Source: Geotalea toluenoxydans JCM 15764
GTDB lineage: Bacteria > Desulfobacterota > Desulfuromonadia > Geobacterales > Geobacteraceae
Length of the DNA stretch: 34,184 bases
Direction: 5' to 3'
Assembly (NCBI RefSeq): GCF_001311985.1
Contig: NZ_BBCJ01000038.1
Coordinates: forward strand, 1-34,184
In this document: in pieces, positions 9,022 to 16,927 of the stretch
Numbering within the stretch: the first letter of the stretch is position 1
Layout: each line of letters opens with the position of its first letter
The notes under the pieces: model-generated
What the model saw: only the letters and a program-made list of their open reading frames with translations
Databases searched by the model: none
Told to the model about the DNA's origin: nothing
Program-made: the position numbers and the translations under genes

Positions 9022-9775
9022 ATGACGATCATTAAAAAATATGGTGGATCAATCGCTCTGCTGGTGCTGCTGATGGCGCTTTTCGAAATAGCCACCGACC
9101 TGACCGGCTGGCTTGAGCCGGTCCTCTTTCCCGGATTGATTAAAATCCTGCCGGAACTGAAGCGGTCTTTTCCCAAGCTTCTGCAGGGACTGGTGAACTC
9201 CTTCGGGCTACTCCTTCCCAGTTATGCCCTGGCCCTGGTGCTCGGCATCGGTGGCGGCTTGCTGGTAGGTTTTTGCGGAAGGCTCAGGACGATTCTGATG
9301 CCGATCTTCCGGGGCGTCAGCCCGATCCCCCCGACCATGCTGATTCCTTATGCCATAGCGATTCTGCCAACTTTCTGGCTTTCTTCTGCTTCATCATCTT
9401 TGCCGGCGCCTTCTGGCCGATCCTGATGGGGACCATCCACGGAGTTACGCTATTGGAGGAACGCTATCTTGATAACGCCAGCGCTCTTGGGTTGGGCGGT
9501 TTCCGGCTGATGCGCAAAGTCATCTTCCCCGGTGCCCTGCCGATGATTTTCAGCGGCGCCGGCATGGCGTTGGTTTTCAGCTTTATCCTGTTGACCGTGG
9601 CAGAAATGTTCGGCGCCAAAGCGGGATGGGACACTTTATCCAATATTACGCCGATTTTTCCGATTACCCGAAGGTGTTGGCCGGCATGCTCTTCATGTCA
9701 TTGGTCATCGTGCTGATCATGGAACTGTTCGACCTGCTCCAGAGGCGCCTTCTCCATTGGACCGGCAAAAGATAG
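9022..9775 (+). CDS. ABC transporter permease, second copy (frameshifted)
   Basis: Inner-membrane permease related to the one at 6960. Shared hallmarks are SPIPPTMLIPYAIAILPTF, FAGAFWPILMGTIHGV and the coupling loop DNASALGLGGFRLMRKVIFPGALPMI. It has no N-terminal extension and is about 252 residues, closer to ordinary SsuC/TauC. Single bases are missing near 9388 and 9625; after correction the end reads GHFIQYYADFSDYPKVLAGMLF and stops at TAG 9773-9775. ATG at 9022 is chosen, with GGGGAG upstream. It closes the transporter block, 12 nt before the next gene. Confidence 0.85.
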
Positions 9776-9787
9776 GAACCTGATACG

Positions 9788-10203
9788 ATGCTACCGCAAG
9801 GCGATCACAATTCACTGTTTGTCAACGAGATTCCCAAATGGGGGGAGCCATATCCCAACATCCTGAACCGGCAGTCGGTTCTTGAATGCCTGACCGATTA
9901 CATCCTCCAGGTGAACTACCGGGGATACAGGCCTGATCCTCGCAAAATGCTGGCGGTAAGCAATCTGACCGGACGGCGACCCTGCGTAATGCCTCCGCTC
10001 CCATTCGCCAGGAGGTTTACTACTTCATCGAGGGGGAGATCTTTCCCAAGGAAGGAACCACCCGGATGAAAGGGGGACAGTCACCGTCAGAGCTTGCCGA
10101 GGAACTGCTGGTACAGCATTATGAGCGGCTTTACATCTGGGTCGCTTACGACTTTACCAAGGGTCGCCCCCCGGCTTCAGAAAGCCATTCGACAATCCCT
10201 TGA
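9788..10203 (+). CDS. Unrecognised protein upstream of the QueG-like protein (frameshifted)
   Basis: I do not recognise this protein. It starts MLPQGDHNSLFVNEIPKW at 9788. After a break near 9948 the reading continues as GGKQSDRTATLRNASAPIR, then EVYYFIEGEIFPKEGTTRMK and ELLVQHYERLYIWVAYDF. It has no signal peptide and no transmembrane segment. In its own frame it stops at 10201-10203. One extra C in the C-run at about 10166-10172 would instead carry it into GFRKPFDNPLII and the next gene, giving one protein of about 450 residues. The absence of a convincing start for the next gene favours that fusion, but neither reading is certain. Confidence 0.5.
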
Positions 10204-11135
10204 TCATCAAAGGTTCATCATGCCCTAATCCCGGCCAAGTCAATAGACGCCAGGCGCCGGAAGGAGTTAACCCGCGATTTTTCCTTCCCGACCCTCTAAC
10301 GGCCAATATTGGTGATGGGGGTATCAGTCCCGATGTTGCCCTGGATGAGATCGCCAACTTTGTAACGGACCTGGTGAAGAGGGATTTCCGCAATGCCTTG
10401 CCGGAGGGGGACAATCCCCCTATCTGGGACGAGCCGCTCATTGGTGTAGCCTCAGCCACCGATCCGCTTTTCGAGCGGTTCCAGGACCCTGAGGTGGTTG
10501 GCCCCTGTCACCGGTTCCCCGAGGAATGGCTGCCGGGCGCCCGCTCGGTCATCAGCGTCTTCCTGCCGTTTACCGGGCATATCTCGGAGAACTACAGCCG
10601 GAGCCAGCGTTATTCGGCGGTGGAATTTTCATCGGGCAAATGGAACGGTTCCAAGTTCCTCAATGTGGTGCGCAGGGCCTTGGTCCGCTTTGCCGAAAGC
10701 CATGGGGCAAGCGCCGTCGCTCCCAACATCGATCCCCGCTATGACTCTGACGGCTGGCTGCCGTTCTGGTCTGAGCGCCATGCCGCCCTTGCTGCGGGAC
10801 TTGGCACCTTCGGCCTGCATCAGAACTTCATCAGCGAAAAGGGCGCTTTTGGCCGCCTCTGCAGCGTGGTCACCACCCTTAATCTCAAACCCACGGAACG
10901 CCACTACACGGAAGTGTATGGCTACTGTCTCTATGCTTTTGACGGCAGCTGCCGGGCCTGCATCAACCGCTGCCCGACCGGGGCCATCACCGATGCCAGA
11001 AAAATACCGGGAAGATGCGAGACCCATGGTAACAAGGAGTATCTCAAGGACTGGAACTATGGCTCCTGCGGCCACTGCTCCACCTGGATTCCTTGCTCCC
11101 GTGGCATTCCGGCCAAGATCAGGAAAACTCTGTAA
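10200..11135 (+). CDS. QueG/reductive-dehalogenase-like 4Fe-4S protein
   Basis: Iron-sulfur protein related to epoxyqueuosine reductase and reductive dehalogenases, families that bind cobalamin. The core has PEEWLPGARSVISVFLPF and WSERHAALAAGLGTFGLHQNFIS, the family's segment before the clusters. Two cluster motifs follow: CRACINRCPTGAI and CGHCSTWIPCSRGIP. No Tat signal is present, so it is probably cytoplasmic, unlike respiratory dehalogenases. The start is unclear: TTG at 10200 is used, without a good ribosome-binding site, and it may be the C-terminal part of a longer protein beginning at 9788. It lies directly before the nitrogenase-like genes and could pass electrons to them or to the corrinoid protein; this is inferred. 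Confidence 0.75.
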   Translation: MIIKGSSCPNPGQVNRRQAPEGVNPRFFLPDPLTANIGDGGISPDVALDEIANFVTDLVKRDFRNALPEGDNPPIWDEPLIGVASATDPLFERFQDPEVVGPCHRFPEEWLPGARSVISVFLPFTGHISENYSRSQRYSAVEFSSGKWNGSKFLNVVRRALVRFAESHGASAVAPNIDPRYDSDGWLPFWSERHAALAAGLGTFGLHQNFISEKGAFGRLCSVVTTLNLKPTERHYTEVYGYCLYAFDGSCRACINRCPTGAITDARKIPGRCETHGNKEYLKDWNYGSCGHCSTWIPCSRGIPAKIRKTL

Positions 11136-11167
11136 TTGCATAATTCGATACCAGAAAGGAAACGCCC

Positions 11168-12694
11168 ATGAGTTACTTGGACAACAAGGTCCCGCCCAAG
11201 CGTGAGGATCGACTGAAGCAGTCATTGCCCACGAGGACACCATCTGCAACCTGGCCAGAAAGGCTGGCGGCAAGAGCTGCCTGATCGACGACGGCGAGCG
11301 GGGCTTCACCCAGGCTCAATCTGCCTGCTGCTGCCGGCCCTAGCCATGCTCAATACCCTGCCGGACAACGTGGTGCTCCTGCATAGCGCCCTGGGATGCG
11401 GTTCCTGTACCCACTCCCAAAACGCCAACGTGCGGGTGGGGAGCAATATTCGCCAGGGTAAGGCGAAAGACGGCATCTGGCTTTCCACGGCCCTGGATGA
11501 GACCGACGTCATCAGCGGCGGCGAGCCGAAGCTGGAACAGGCTATCATCGAGGCGGACCGGCGTTATCGTCCGTCGACTATTGCCATTGTAGCGGGCTGC
11601 GTGCCCGGCATCATCGGTGATGACATCGATGGCGTGGCGCTGAAGATCCAGCCCCAGGTCAATGCCAGACTGCTGCCGGTTCACTGCGAAGGCTTCAAGA
11701 CCAAGATCTGGGCTACCGCCTATGACGCCGTTTACCACACCATCGGCCGCAATCTGTTGGAGGAGCGGGGAATACATGACCCTGCACCGGAAGACGAACT
11801 TGCCGTGTTCCTGGAGCAGCAGCGTCTTGCCCGTACCGTCAACCTGATGAATGTCTCTTCCATGGGAAGGGTCGACGAACAGGAACTGGAGCGGCTTCTC
11901 AATTCCATCGGCCTGGAGACCAATGTCTTTCCCGTTTTCTCCCATCCTGATTCCTTCATCAAGGCAACACGGGCGGCCCTGTCCATCAGCACCTGCCCGA
12001 CCCATGACGATTACTTCCTCGGCTATCTGCAGGAGCGCTTCAATGTGCGTCCATCATCAGGCACATGCCCATCGGCATTGATAACACAAGCCTCTGGCTG
12101 CGGGACATTGCCGCGGTTTTCGGCGCTGAAGAGCCGGTGGAACGGCTCATTGCCGCCGAAGAGGCGGAACTGAAAGAAGCATTGCGGGAATTCCGCCCCC
12201 TGTTCGAAGGGAAGAAGGTTTTTGTCAGCGCCGGTGAGTTCCGTGCCCTGGCCACTTCCCGGCTATTACAGGAAATAGGGCTGGAAGTGGTGGGAATCCG
12301 CTCCTTCCACCATGATGACTTCGCCAATGTGGAATACGAAAAATTGGCCGGTGAGTCCAAAAGCGACTATGTGGTGGACATTGCCAACGTCCAGCCCTTC
12401 GAGGAGGCAAACCTGCTCAAGCGGCTGAAACCGGACCTGTTCCTGGGACATGCCAACGGCAACATGACCGCTGCCAAGCTGGGCATCCCCACCCATGTCA
12501 TCTACAATACCGGTCTTTCTTACATCGGTTACCGGGGTGTTTACGAGGTCGCCCGCAGGCTGCATCGCCAGCTGAAGAATCCGTCTTACAACCGGAACCT
12601 GTCCCAAAATATCAGGCTCCCCTATACGGAGAACTGGTATGGGGCCGAGCCGTTTTCCTATCTGAATACCAGCGGGAGGGCTGTCAATGAGTGA
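11168..12694 (+). CDS. Nitrogenase-like component, NifD-type (frameshifted)
   Basis: Alpha-type subunit of a nitrogenase-superfamily reductase. Three P-cluster-type cysteines are visible: TQAQSC (about 11313), LHSALGCGSC (codon 11397-11399) and VAGCVPGIIGDDI (11598-11600). VPVHCEGFK matches the NifD segment VPVRCEGFR. ISTCPTHDDYFLGYLQERF (Cys at 11994-11996) aligns without gaps to the NifD segment that holds the cofactor-ligand Cys. The second cofactor ligand, NifD His442, has no match: that stretch reads IPTHVIYNTG. Single bases are missing near 11217, 11311 and 12055; the corrected protein has about 509 residues. AAAGGA precedes ATG 11168. The stop overlaps the NifK-like start by 8 nt. The sequence does not fit NifD, ChlN/BchN or CfbD well; a methylthio-alkane-reductase-like or unnamed group is more likely. 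Confidence 0.82.
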
Positions 12695-14030
12695 GCATTT
12701 CGTCGAACGGGCACGTTACATGTGTTCTTTGGGGGGGGCGACCGGCACCGTAACCGCCCTGCCTGGGGCTATCCCGATTCTCCATTCCGCATCGGGCTGC
12801 GCCGGCAATTTCGCCTGGACCCAGAACGGCGGCAGCGGCCTTCAAGTGGGGGGATACTGCGGCTCTCTGACTGTTCCCAGTTCCAATATGCAGGAGAATG
12901 AGGTCGTCTTCGGTGGCGAGGATCGCCTGCGGGAACAGATTGCCAGCACCCTGAAAGTCATGGATGGTGGCCTGTACGTGGTCCTGACCGGCTGTGTGCC
13001 GGAGATGATCGGTGACGACATCTTTGCCGTCGTTAATGATTTCCGTGAAGAGGGTGCCCCGATTATCGGCGCCATCACCGGCGGTTTCCGCGGCAACTCC
13101 TATTGGGGATACGACCTGGTGCTGCAGGCTTTGGTGAAGGATTTCCTTACTAGAGGCTTGGCCAAGGTGAAGGGGAAGGTCAACCTGTGGGGGATCGTTC
13201 CCTACATGGACCCCTTCTGGCGCGGCAACCTGGAAGGAGCCCGCCGGTTGCTGGAACTTTTGGGGCTTCAGGTCAATACCTTTTTCACCCCTGCCGATAC
13301 CCTGGACAACATCCGCATGGCCGGCGAAGCGGAACTCAATGTCGTTGTCTCCGATATATACGGCCATGAGGCTGCCCGGCAGTTTCAGGAGCGGCACGGT
13401 ACTCCTTACCTGACTTTGCCGCTGCCCATCGGGCCATCGGCATCGGAGGAGTTTCTCCGGGTGGTGGGCAATGAACTGGGGCTTGCGGCAGATCAGGTGG
13501 ATGGTGTCATTGCAAGGGAGAAGAAGCATTATTACCAGATCCTGGAGCCGCTCACCGATTGCTATAACGATCTGGACCTGCAGCGCTATGCGGTAGTGGT
13601 GGGTGACGGCAACTATGCCGTGCCCCTGAGCCGTTTCCTTGCCGAAGACCTGGGCTGGCTGCCCGAACTTACCGTCTGTACCGACCAGTTGAAAGATGAT
13701 GAGAGGGAAGCTATTTCAGCCCGGGTGGAAGGTTTTACCTCCGGTTACCGGACGAATCTCGTTTTCGAGACCGATGCAAGTGAGGTGCTGGGACACTTTA
13801 ATCGCCACTGGCCGCGTTCCAAGGGAGAGAAATATTACAACGCCTTCAGTCCGGCATTCGTCGTGGGAAGTTCTCTGGAGCGGGAGCTGGCGCTGCAACT
13901 GGGAGCACCGCACCTTTCGGTATCGTTCCCGGTGGCAAACCGGGCGGTGCTGGATCGTGGATACACCGGCTTTCGCGGGGGCTTGCGGCTGGCTGAGGAC
14001 TTGTTTTCTGCTGTGGTTGCCAACAGGTGA
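12687..14030 (+). CDS. Nitrogenase-like component, NifK-type
   Basis: Intact 447-residue beta-type partner of the NifD-like protein. Conserved cysteines occur in ARYMCSLGGATG, LHSASGCAGNFAW and VLTGCVPEMIGDDI, the three P-cluster positions. Further NifK-like signatures are NEVVFGGEDRLREQI, ITGGFRGNSYWGYD and a C-terminal YTGFRGGLRLAEDL. As in NifK there is no cofactor Cys. GGGAGG lies before ATG 12687, and the 8-nt overlap implies coupled, equimolar translation with the upstream subunit. Together they should form an alpha2beta2 enzyme with an iron-sulfur cluster at the subunit interface. No NifH-type reductase is encoded in this window, so the electron donor is unknown. Confidence 0.87.
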   Translation: MSEHFVERARYMCSLGGATGTVTALPGAIPILHSASGCAGNFAWTQNGGSGLQVGGYCGSLTVPSSNMQENEVVFGGEDRLREQIASTLKVMDGGLYVVLTGCVPEMIGDDIFAVVNDFREEGAPIIGAITGGFRGNSYWGYDLVLQALVKDFLTRGLAKVKGKVNLWGIVPYMDPFWRGNLEGARRLLELLGLQVNTFFTPADTLDNIRMAGEAELNVVVSDIYGHEAARQFQERHGTPYLTLPLPIGPSASEEFLRVVGNELGLAADQVDGVIAREKKHYYQILEPLTDCYNDLDLQRYAVVVGDGNYAVPLSRFLAEDLGWLPELTVCTDQLKDDEREAISARVEGFTSGYRTNLVFETDASEVLGHFNRHWPRSKGEKYYNAFSPAFVVGSSLERELALQLGAPHLSVSFPVANRAVLDRGYTGFRGGLRLAEDLFSAVVANR

Positions 14031-14053
14031 AAATGATAAGAGGAGAAAATTAT

Positions 14054-14719
14054 ATGTCAGCTGATAAAGAAGCCTTATTCAAGCAATTGGCCGATGCGGT
14101 CGTGGATATGGACGAGGATCAGGCCGTAACCACAGCCAATGCGGTGGTGGCGGCAGAGCTTGATGCCTACGAAGCCATCGAAAAGGGGCTCTCTGCCGGT
14201 ATGGAGCGGGCTGGACAGCTCTTTGACGAAGAGGAATACTTCATTCCGGAACTGCTCATGTGTTCCGATGCCATGTATGCCGGCATGGATGTGCTCAAGC
14301 CCCATATCAGGCAGGATGCAGTGGCGGAAAAGCGGCGGGTGGTTATCGGCGTCATTCAGGGGGATACCCATGACATCGGCAAGAACCTGGTAAAGATCAT
14401 GTTGGAGACATCCGGCTTCGACGTGACCGACTTAGGAAGGGATATCCCGCCGGCACGTTTTGTCGATACAGCCAAAGAGATCAAAGCGGACATCATTGCC
14501 CTTTCCACCCTGATGACCACCACCATGGACGGGATGGGGGAGGTGGTGCGACAGCTGAACGACCAGGGGCTGCGGGATCAATTCAAGGTGATCGTCGGCG
14601 GCGGCCCCATCTCCCAAGGATTCGCCGACCGCATCGGCGCCGACGGCTATGCAATTAATGCTGCCGATGCCGTCCGTCTGGCCAGAAGGCTGACCCTTCC
14701 TGATGTGGCGGCAGCCTGA
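14054..14719 (+). CDS. Corrinoid (B12-binding) methyltransferase protein, MtaC/MtbC-like
   Basis: Methyl-carrier protein of 221 residues. The N-terminal helical cap domain (about 1-90) contains FIPELLMCSDAMYAGMDVL. The Rossmann domain then has VIGVIQGDTHDIGKNLV, where D104-x-H106-x-x-G109 is the base-off corrinoid-binding motif, with His106 as lower axial ligand. VIVGGGPISQGFADRIGADGY near the end is also typical. It shuttles methyl groups between a substrate-specific methyltransferase and an acceptor such as tetrahydrofolate. AGGAG lies before ATG 14054. It sits between the nitrogenase-like pair and two methyltransferase genes, all spaced for one transcript. Intact, with normal length. Confidence 0.95.
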   Translation: MSADKEALFKQLADAVVDMDEDQAVTTANAVVAAELDAYEAIEKGLSAGMERAGQLFDEEEYFIPELLMCSDAMYAGMDVLKPHIRQDAVAEKRRVVIGVIQGDTHDIGKNLVKIMLETSGFDVTDLGRDIPPARFVDTAKEIKADIIALSTLMTTTMDGMGEVVRQLNDQGLRDQFKVIVGGGPISQGFADRIGADGYAINAADAVRLARRLTLPDVAAA

Positions 14720-14733
14720 TGGGTGGGGATAAG

Positions 14734-15773
14734 ATGAAACCACTGGAGCGTCTTTCTGCTTACGGCAAGGGGGAAGCCATCGACCGGTTGCCATGTGTTC
14801 CCATTGTGGGAAATACGGCTGCCAGGGTGATCGGGGTAAAGGTCGGCCAATTCCGCGGCAATGGGCCGCTGATCGCCCAGGCGCAGATTGCCGCTTACCA
14901 GCTGTTCGGCTACGACATCATTCGCATCTTCACCGATCTTTACACCCAGCAGAAGCCATGGGGGCGAAGGTGCATTATCCTGAGGATGAAACTGCCTATC
15001 TTGAAGCTCCCGCCATCAATGACCTTGCTCATTTGGACCGTTTGCAGCCGGCGGACCCTTATCGGGACGGAAATCTCCCGCACCACCTGGAGGCGATCGG
15101 AATTGCCGTGGACCGGGTAGGGACAGAAGTGGCGGTAACCGGGGCGGTTACCTGCCCATTTACCAATGCTTCGTTTCTGGTGGGGGCTGAGACCCTGGCG
15201 AGGCTGATGCTCAAGGAACCGGATAAGGTACACCGGCTTTGCGAGGTATCCCTTGAAACCTGTCTGCGCTATGCCGCCGCCATTATCGACGCAGGCGCTA
15301 CGCCAAGTCTGACCGATGCCATGTCATCGTCAACGGTCATCAGTCCCCGTCAGTTCAGGGAATTTTCACTGCCATATCTGAAACGGCTTATGGACTTCAT
15401 CCACGGCAAAGGAAAGGGCGCCACCCTCCATATCTGCGGTAAAACGGCGAAGATCTGGGAATCCATGGTGGAGGCAGGCGCTGACTGCCTCAGCATCGAC
15501 AACGATGCCAGCCTCACCGAAGCGAAACAGGCAGTGGGAGAACGTGTGCGGCTGATGGGCAACGTTCATCCTTCGGCGGTGATGCTCCAGGGGACACCGG
15601 CAGATGTGCGCCGGGCTACCCTGTCATGCATCCGTGAAGCCCACGATAATCCTAAAGGCCTCATTGTTGCCTCGGGCTGCAGCCTCCCCACCGAGACACC
15701 GTTTGCCAATATCCACGCGATGATGGAGACGGTGCGCGAAGTGGGGTGGCCAGTATCCGCAACGGAACTATAG
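14734..15773 (+). CDS. UroD/MtaA-type corrinoid methyltransferase 1 (frameshifted)
   Basis: Zinc-dependent methyltransferase of the uroporphyrinogen-decarboxylase fold, MtaA-like. It moves methyl groups to or from the adjacent corrinoid protein. The N terminus reads KPLERLSAYGKGEAIDRLPCVP. Zinc ligands are the His and Cys in LHICGKT and the distal Cys in VASGCSLPTETP. AVTCPFTNASFLVG is the typical central segment. One base is missing near 14957; corrected, it has about 347 residues. GGGGA lies just before ATG 14734; an alternative ATG at 14719 overlaps the corrinoid-gene stop. Which partner it methylates or demethylates cannot be told from sequence. Confidence 0.88.
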
Positions 15774-15775
15774 CA

Positions 15776-15876
15776 CCCCCTCCTTTATGGGAGGGGGCAG
15801 GGGGGAGGGCGAATTCTTGCCCAGTACGAACCAAACCCACCCCTCTCCCTGGCCCTCTCCCACTGAGGGGAGAGGG
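15776..15876. repeat. GC-rich extragenic palindromic repeats
   Basis: Two hairpins lie between the methyltransferase genes. CCCCCTCC (15776-15783) pairs with GGAGGGGG (15790-15797). CCCTCTCCC (15853-15861) pairs with GGGAGAGGG (15868-15876). The purine/pyrimidine-biased stretch between them resembles extragenic repeats common in this group. A related hairpin closes the window at 34134-34154. No T-run follows, so termination is unlikely. Confidence 0.6.
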
Positions 15877-15906
15877 AACGCTTATTTGAGAAATTTTGAG
15901 GAACAT

Positions 15907-16926
15907 ATGAGTCTAAGTCCCAAACAACGGCTGCTGGACACCGTAAAGAAAAAAAAGGTCGACCGGCCCCCGGTAATCTGCACCGGGGGTATGATGAACG
16001 CTGCCATCGTCGATGTCATGAACAGAAGCGGGCATACGCTACCTGATGGACACTTCAACAGCGATTTGATGGCCGCCATCGCCACCGATGTCCACACGGA
16101 TACCGGTTTCGAAAACCTGGGCATCCCTTTTTGTATGACCGTGGAGGCGGAGGTGCTCGGCAGCGACATCGACTTCGGGACCTTGCCTGCGAACCGAAGA
16201 TCGCTCGGGAACCCTTCCCTTCGGTCAGGGATGTGGTATACCGGGATATCCACCGCATGCTCGGCAGCGGACGGATCGGTACGCTGGCCGGGGCAGCGGA
16301 GCGGCTGGCGAAGACCCATCCCGACGTGCCGGTTATCGGCAGCGTCACCGGTCCCATCAGCACTGCGGCGTCCATTGTGGATCCCATGCAGTTTCTCAAG
16401 GAACTTCGCAAGGAGCGCGAGGGGGCCAACAGGGTGCTGGATTATGTGAGTGACTTTCTTGTCGCTTTTGCCGGGGTTTTGGTGGAGAGCGGCGCCACTG
16501 CCATCTGCATCGGCGACCCGACAGCCACCGGTGAGATTCTGGGACCGAAGATGTTTTCCGACTACGCCGTGACCTATCTCAACAAGGTGATTGACGGTAT
16601 CCATGCCACGGGAGTGCCGGTCCTGGTGCATATCTGCGGCGAGATGAAAGCGGTCAAGCCCTCCATTCCACTCCTCCGTGCCGATGCCATCAGTACCGAC
16701 GCTTTCGTCAACCTGCGCCTTCTGAAAGAAGAATATCCGCAGCTGACTACCATGGGCAATGTCAGCACTTTTCTTCTGGAACTGGGAGACGGACAAGGTG
16801 GCTCGCCATACGGAAGGGCTGGTGCGCGAAGGCATCGATATCATTTCACCCGCCTGCGGTCTGAGCACCGCGTCACCGATTTCAAATATCCGGGCCATGA
16901 CCTCGGTTGTGAAGGAGCCCGCCTGA
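15907..16926 (+). CDS. UroD/MtaA-type corrinoid methyltransferase 2 (frameshifted)
   Basis: Second zinc-dependent methyltransferase with the UroD fold, clearly different from the first. It begins SLSPKQRLLDTVKKKKVDRPPVICTGGMMN. The central segment is VIGSVTGPISTAASIVDP. Zinc ligands are in LVHICGEM and SPACGLSTASP. Single G residues are missing in G-runs near 16180 and 16783; corrected, it has about 340 residues and ends at TGA 16924-16926. GAGG lies 4-8 nt before ATG 15907. Having two such enzymes with one corrinoid protein fits a pair in which one removes methyl from the substrate and the other passes it on. Which does which is unknown. Confidence 0.87.
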
Positions 16927-16927
16927 G

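Noticed and set aside
11168..14030. Genuine molybdenum nitrogenase (nifDK)
   Set aside because: Overall sequence is distant, the cofactor His is missing, and no nifH, nifE, nifN or nifB lies nearby; a nitrogenase-like enzyme is the safer call.
15776..15876. CRISPR array or tandem repeat
   Set aside because: Only two unlike hairpins are present, with no regular repeat-spacer pattern.
14734..16926. Uroporphyrinogen decarboxylase (hemE) duplicates
   Set aside because: Both have the HxC...C zinc motif of MtaA-type methyltransferases and lie beside a corrinoid protein and its activator, not heme genes.
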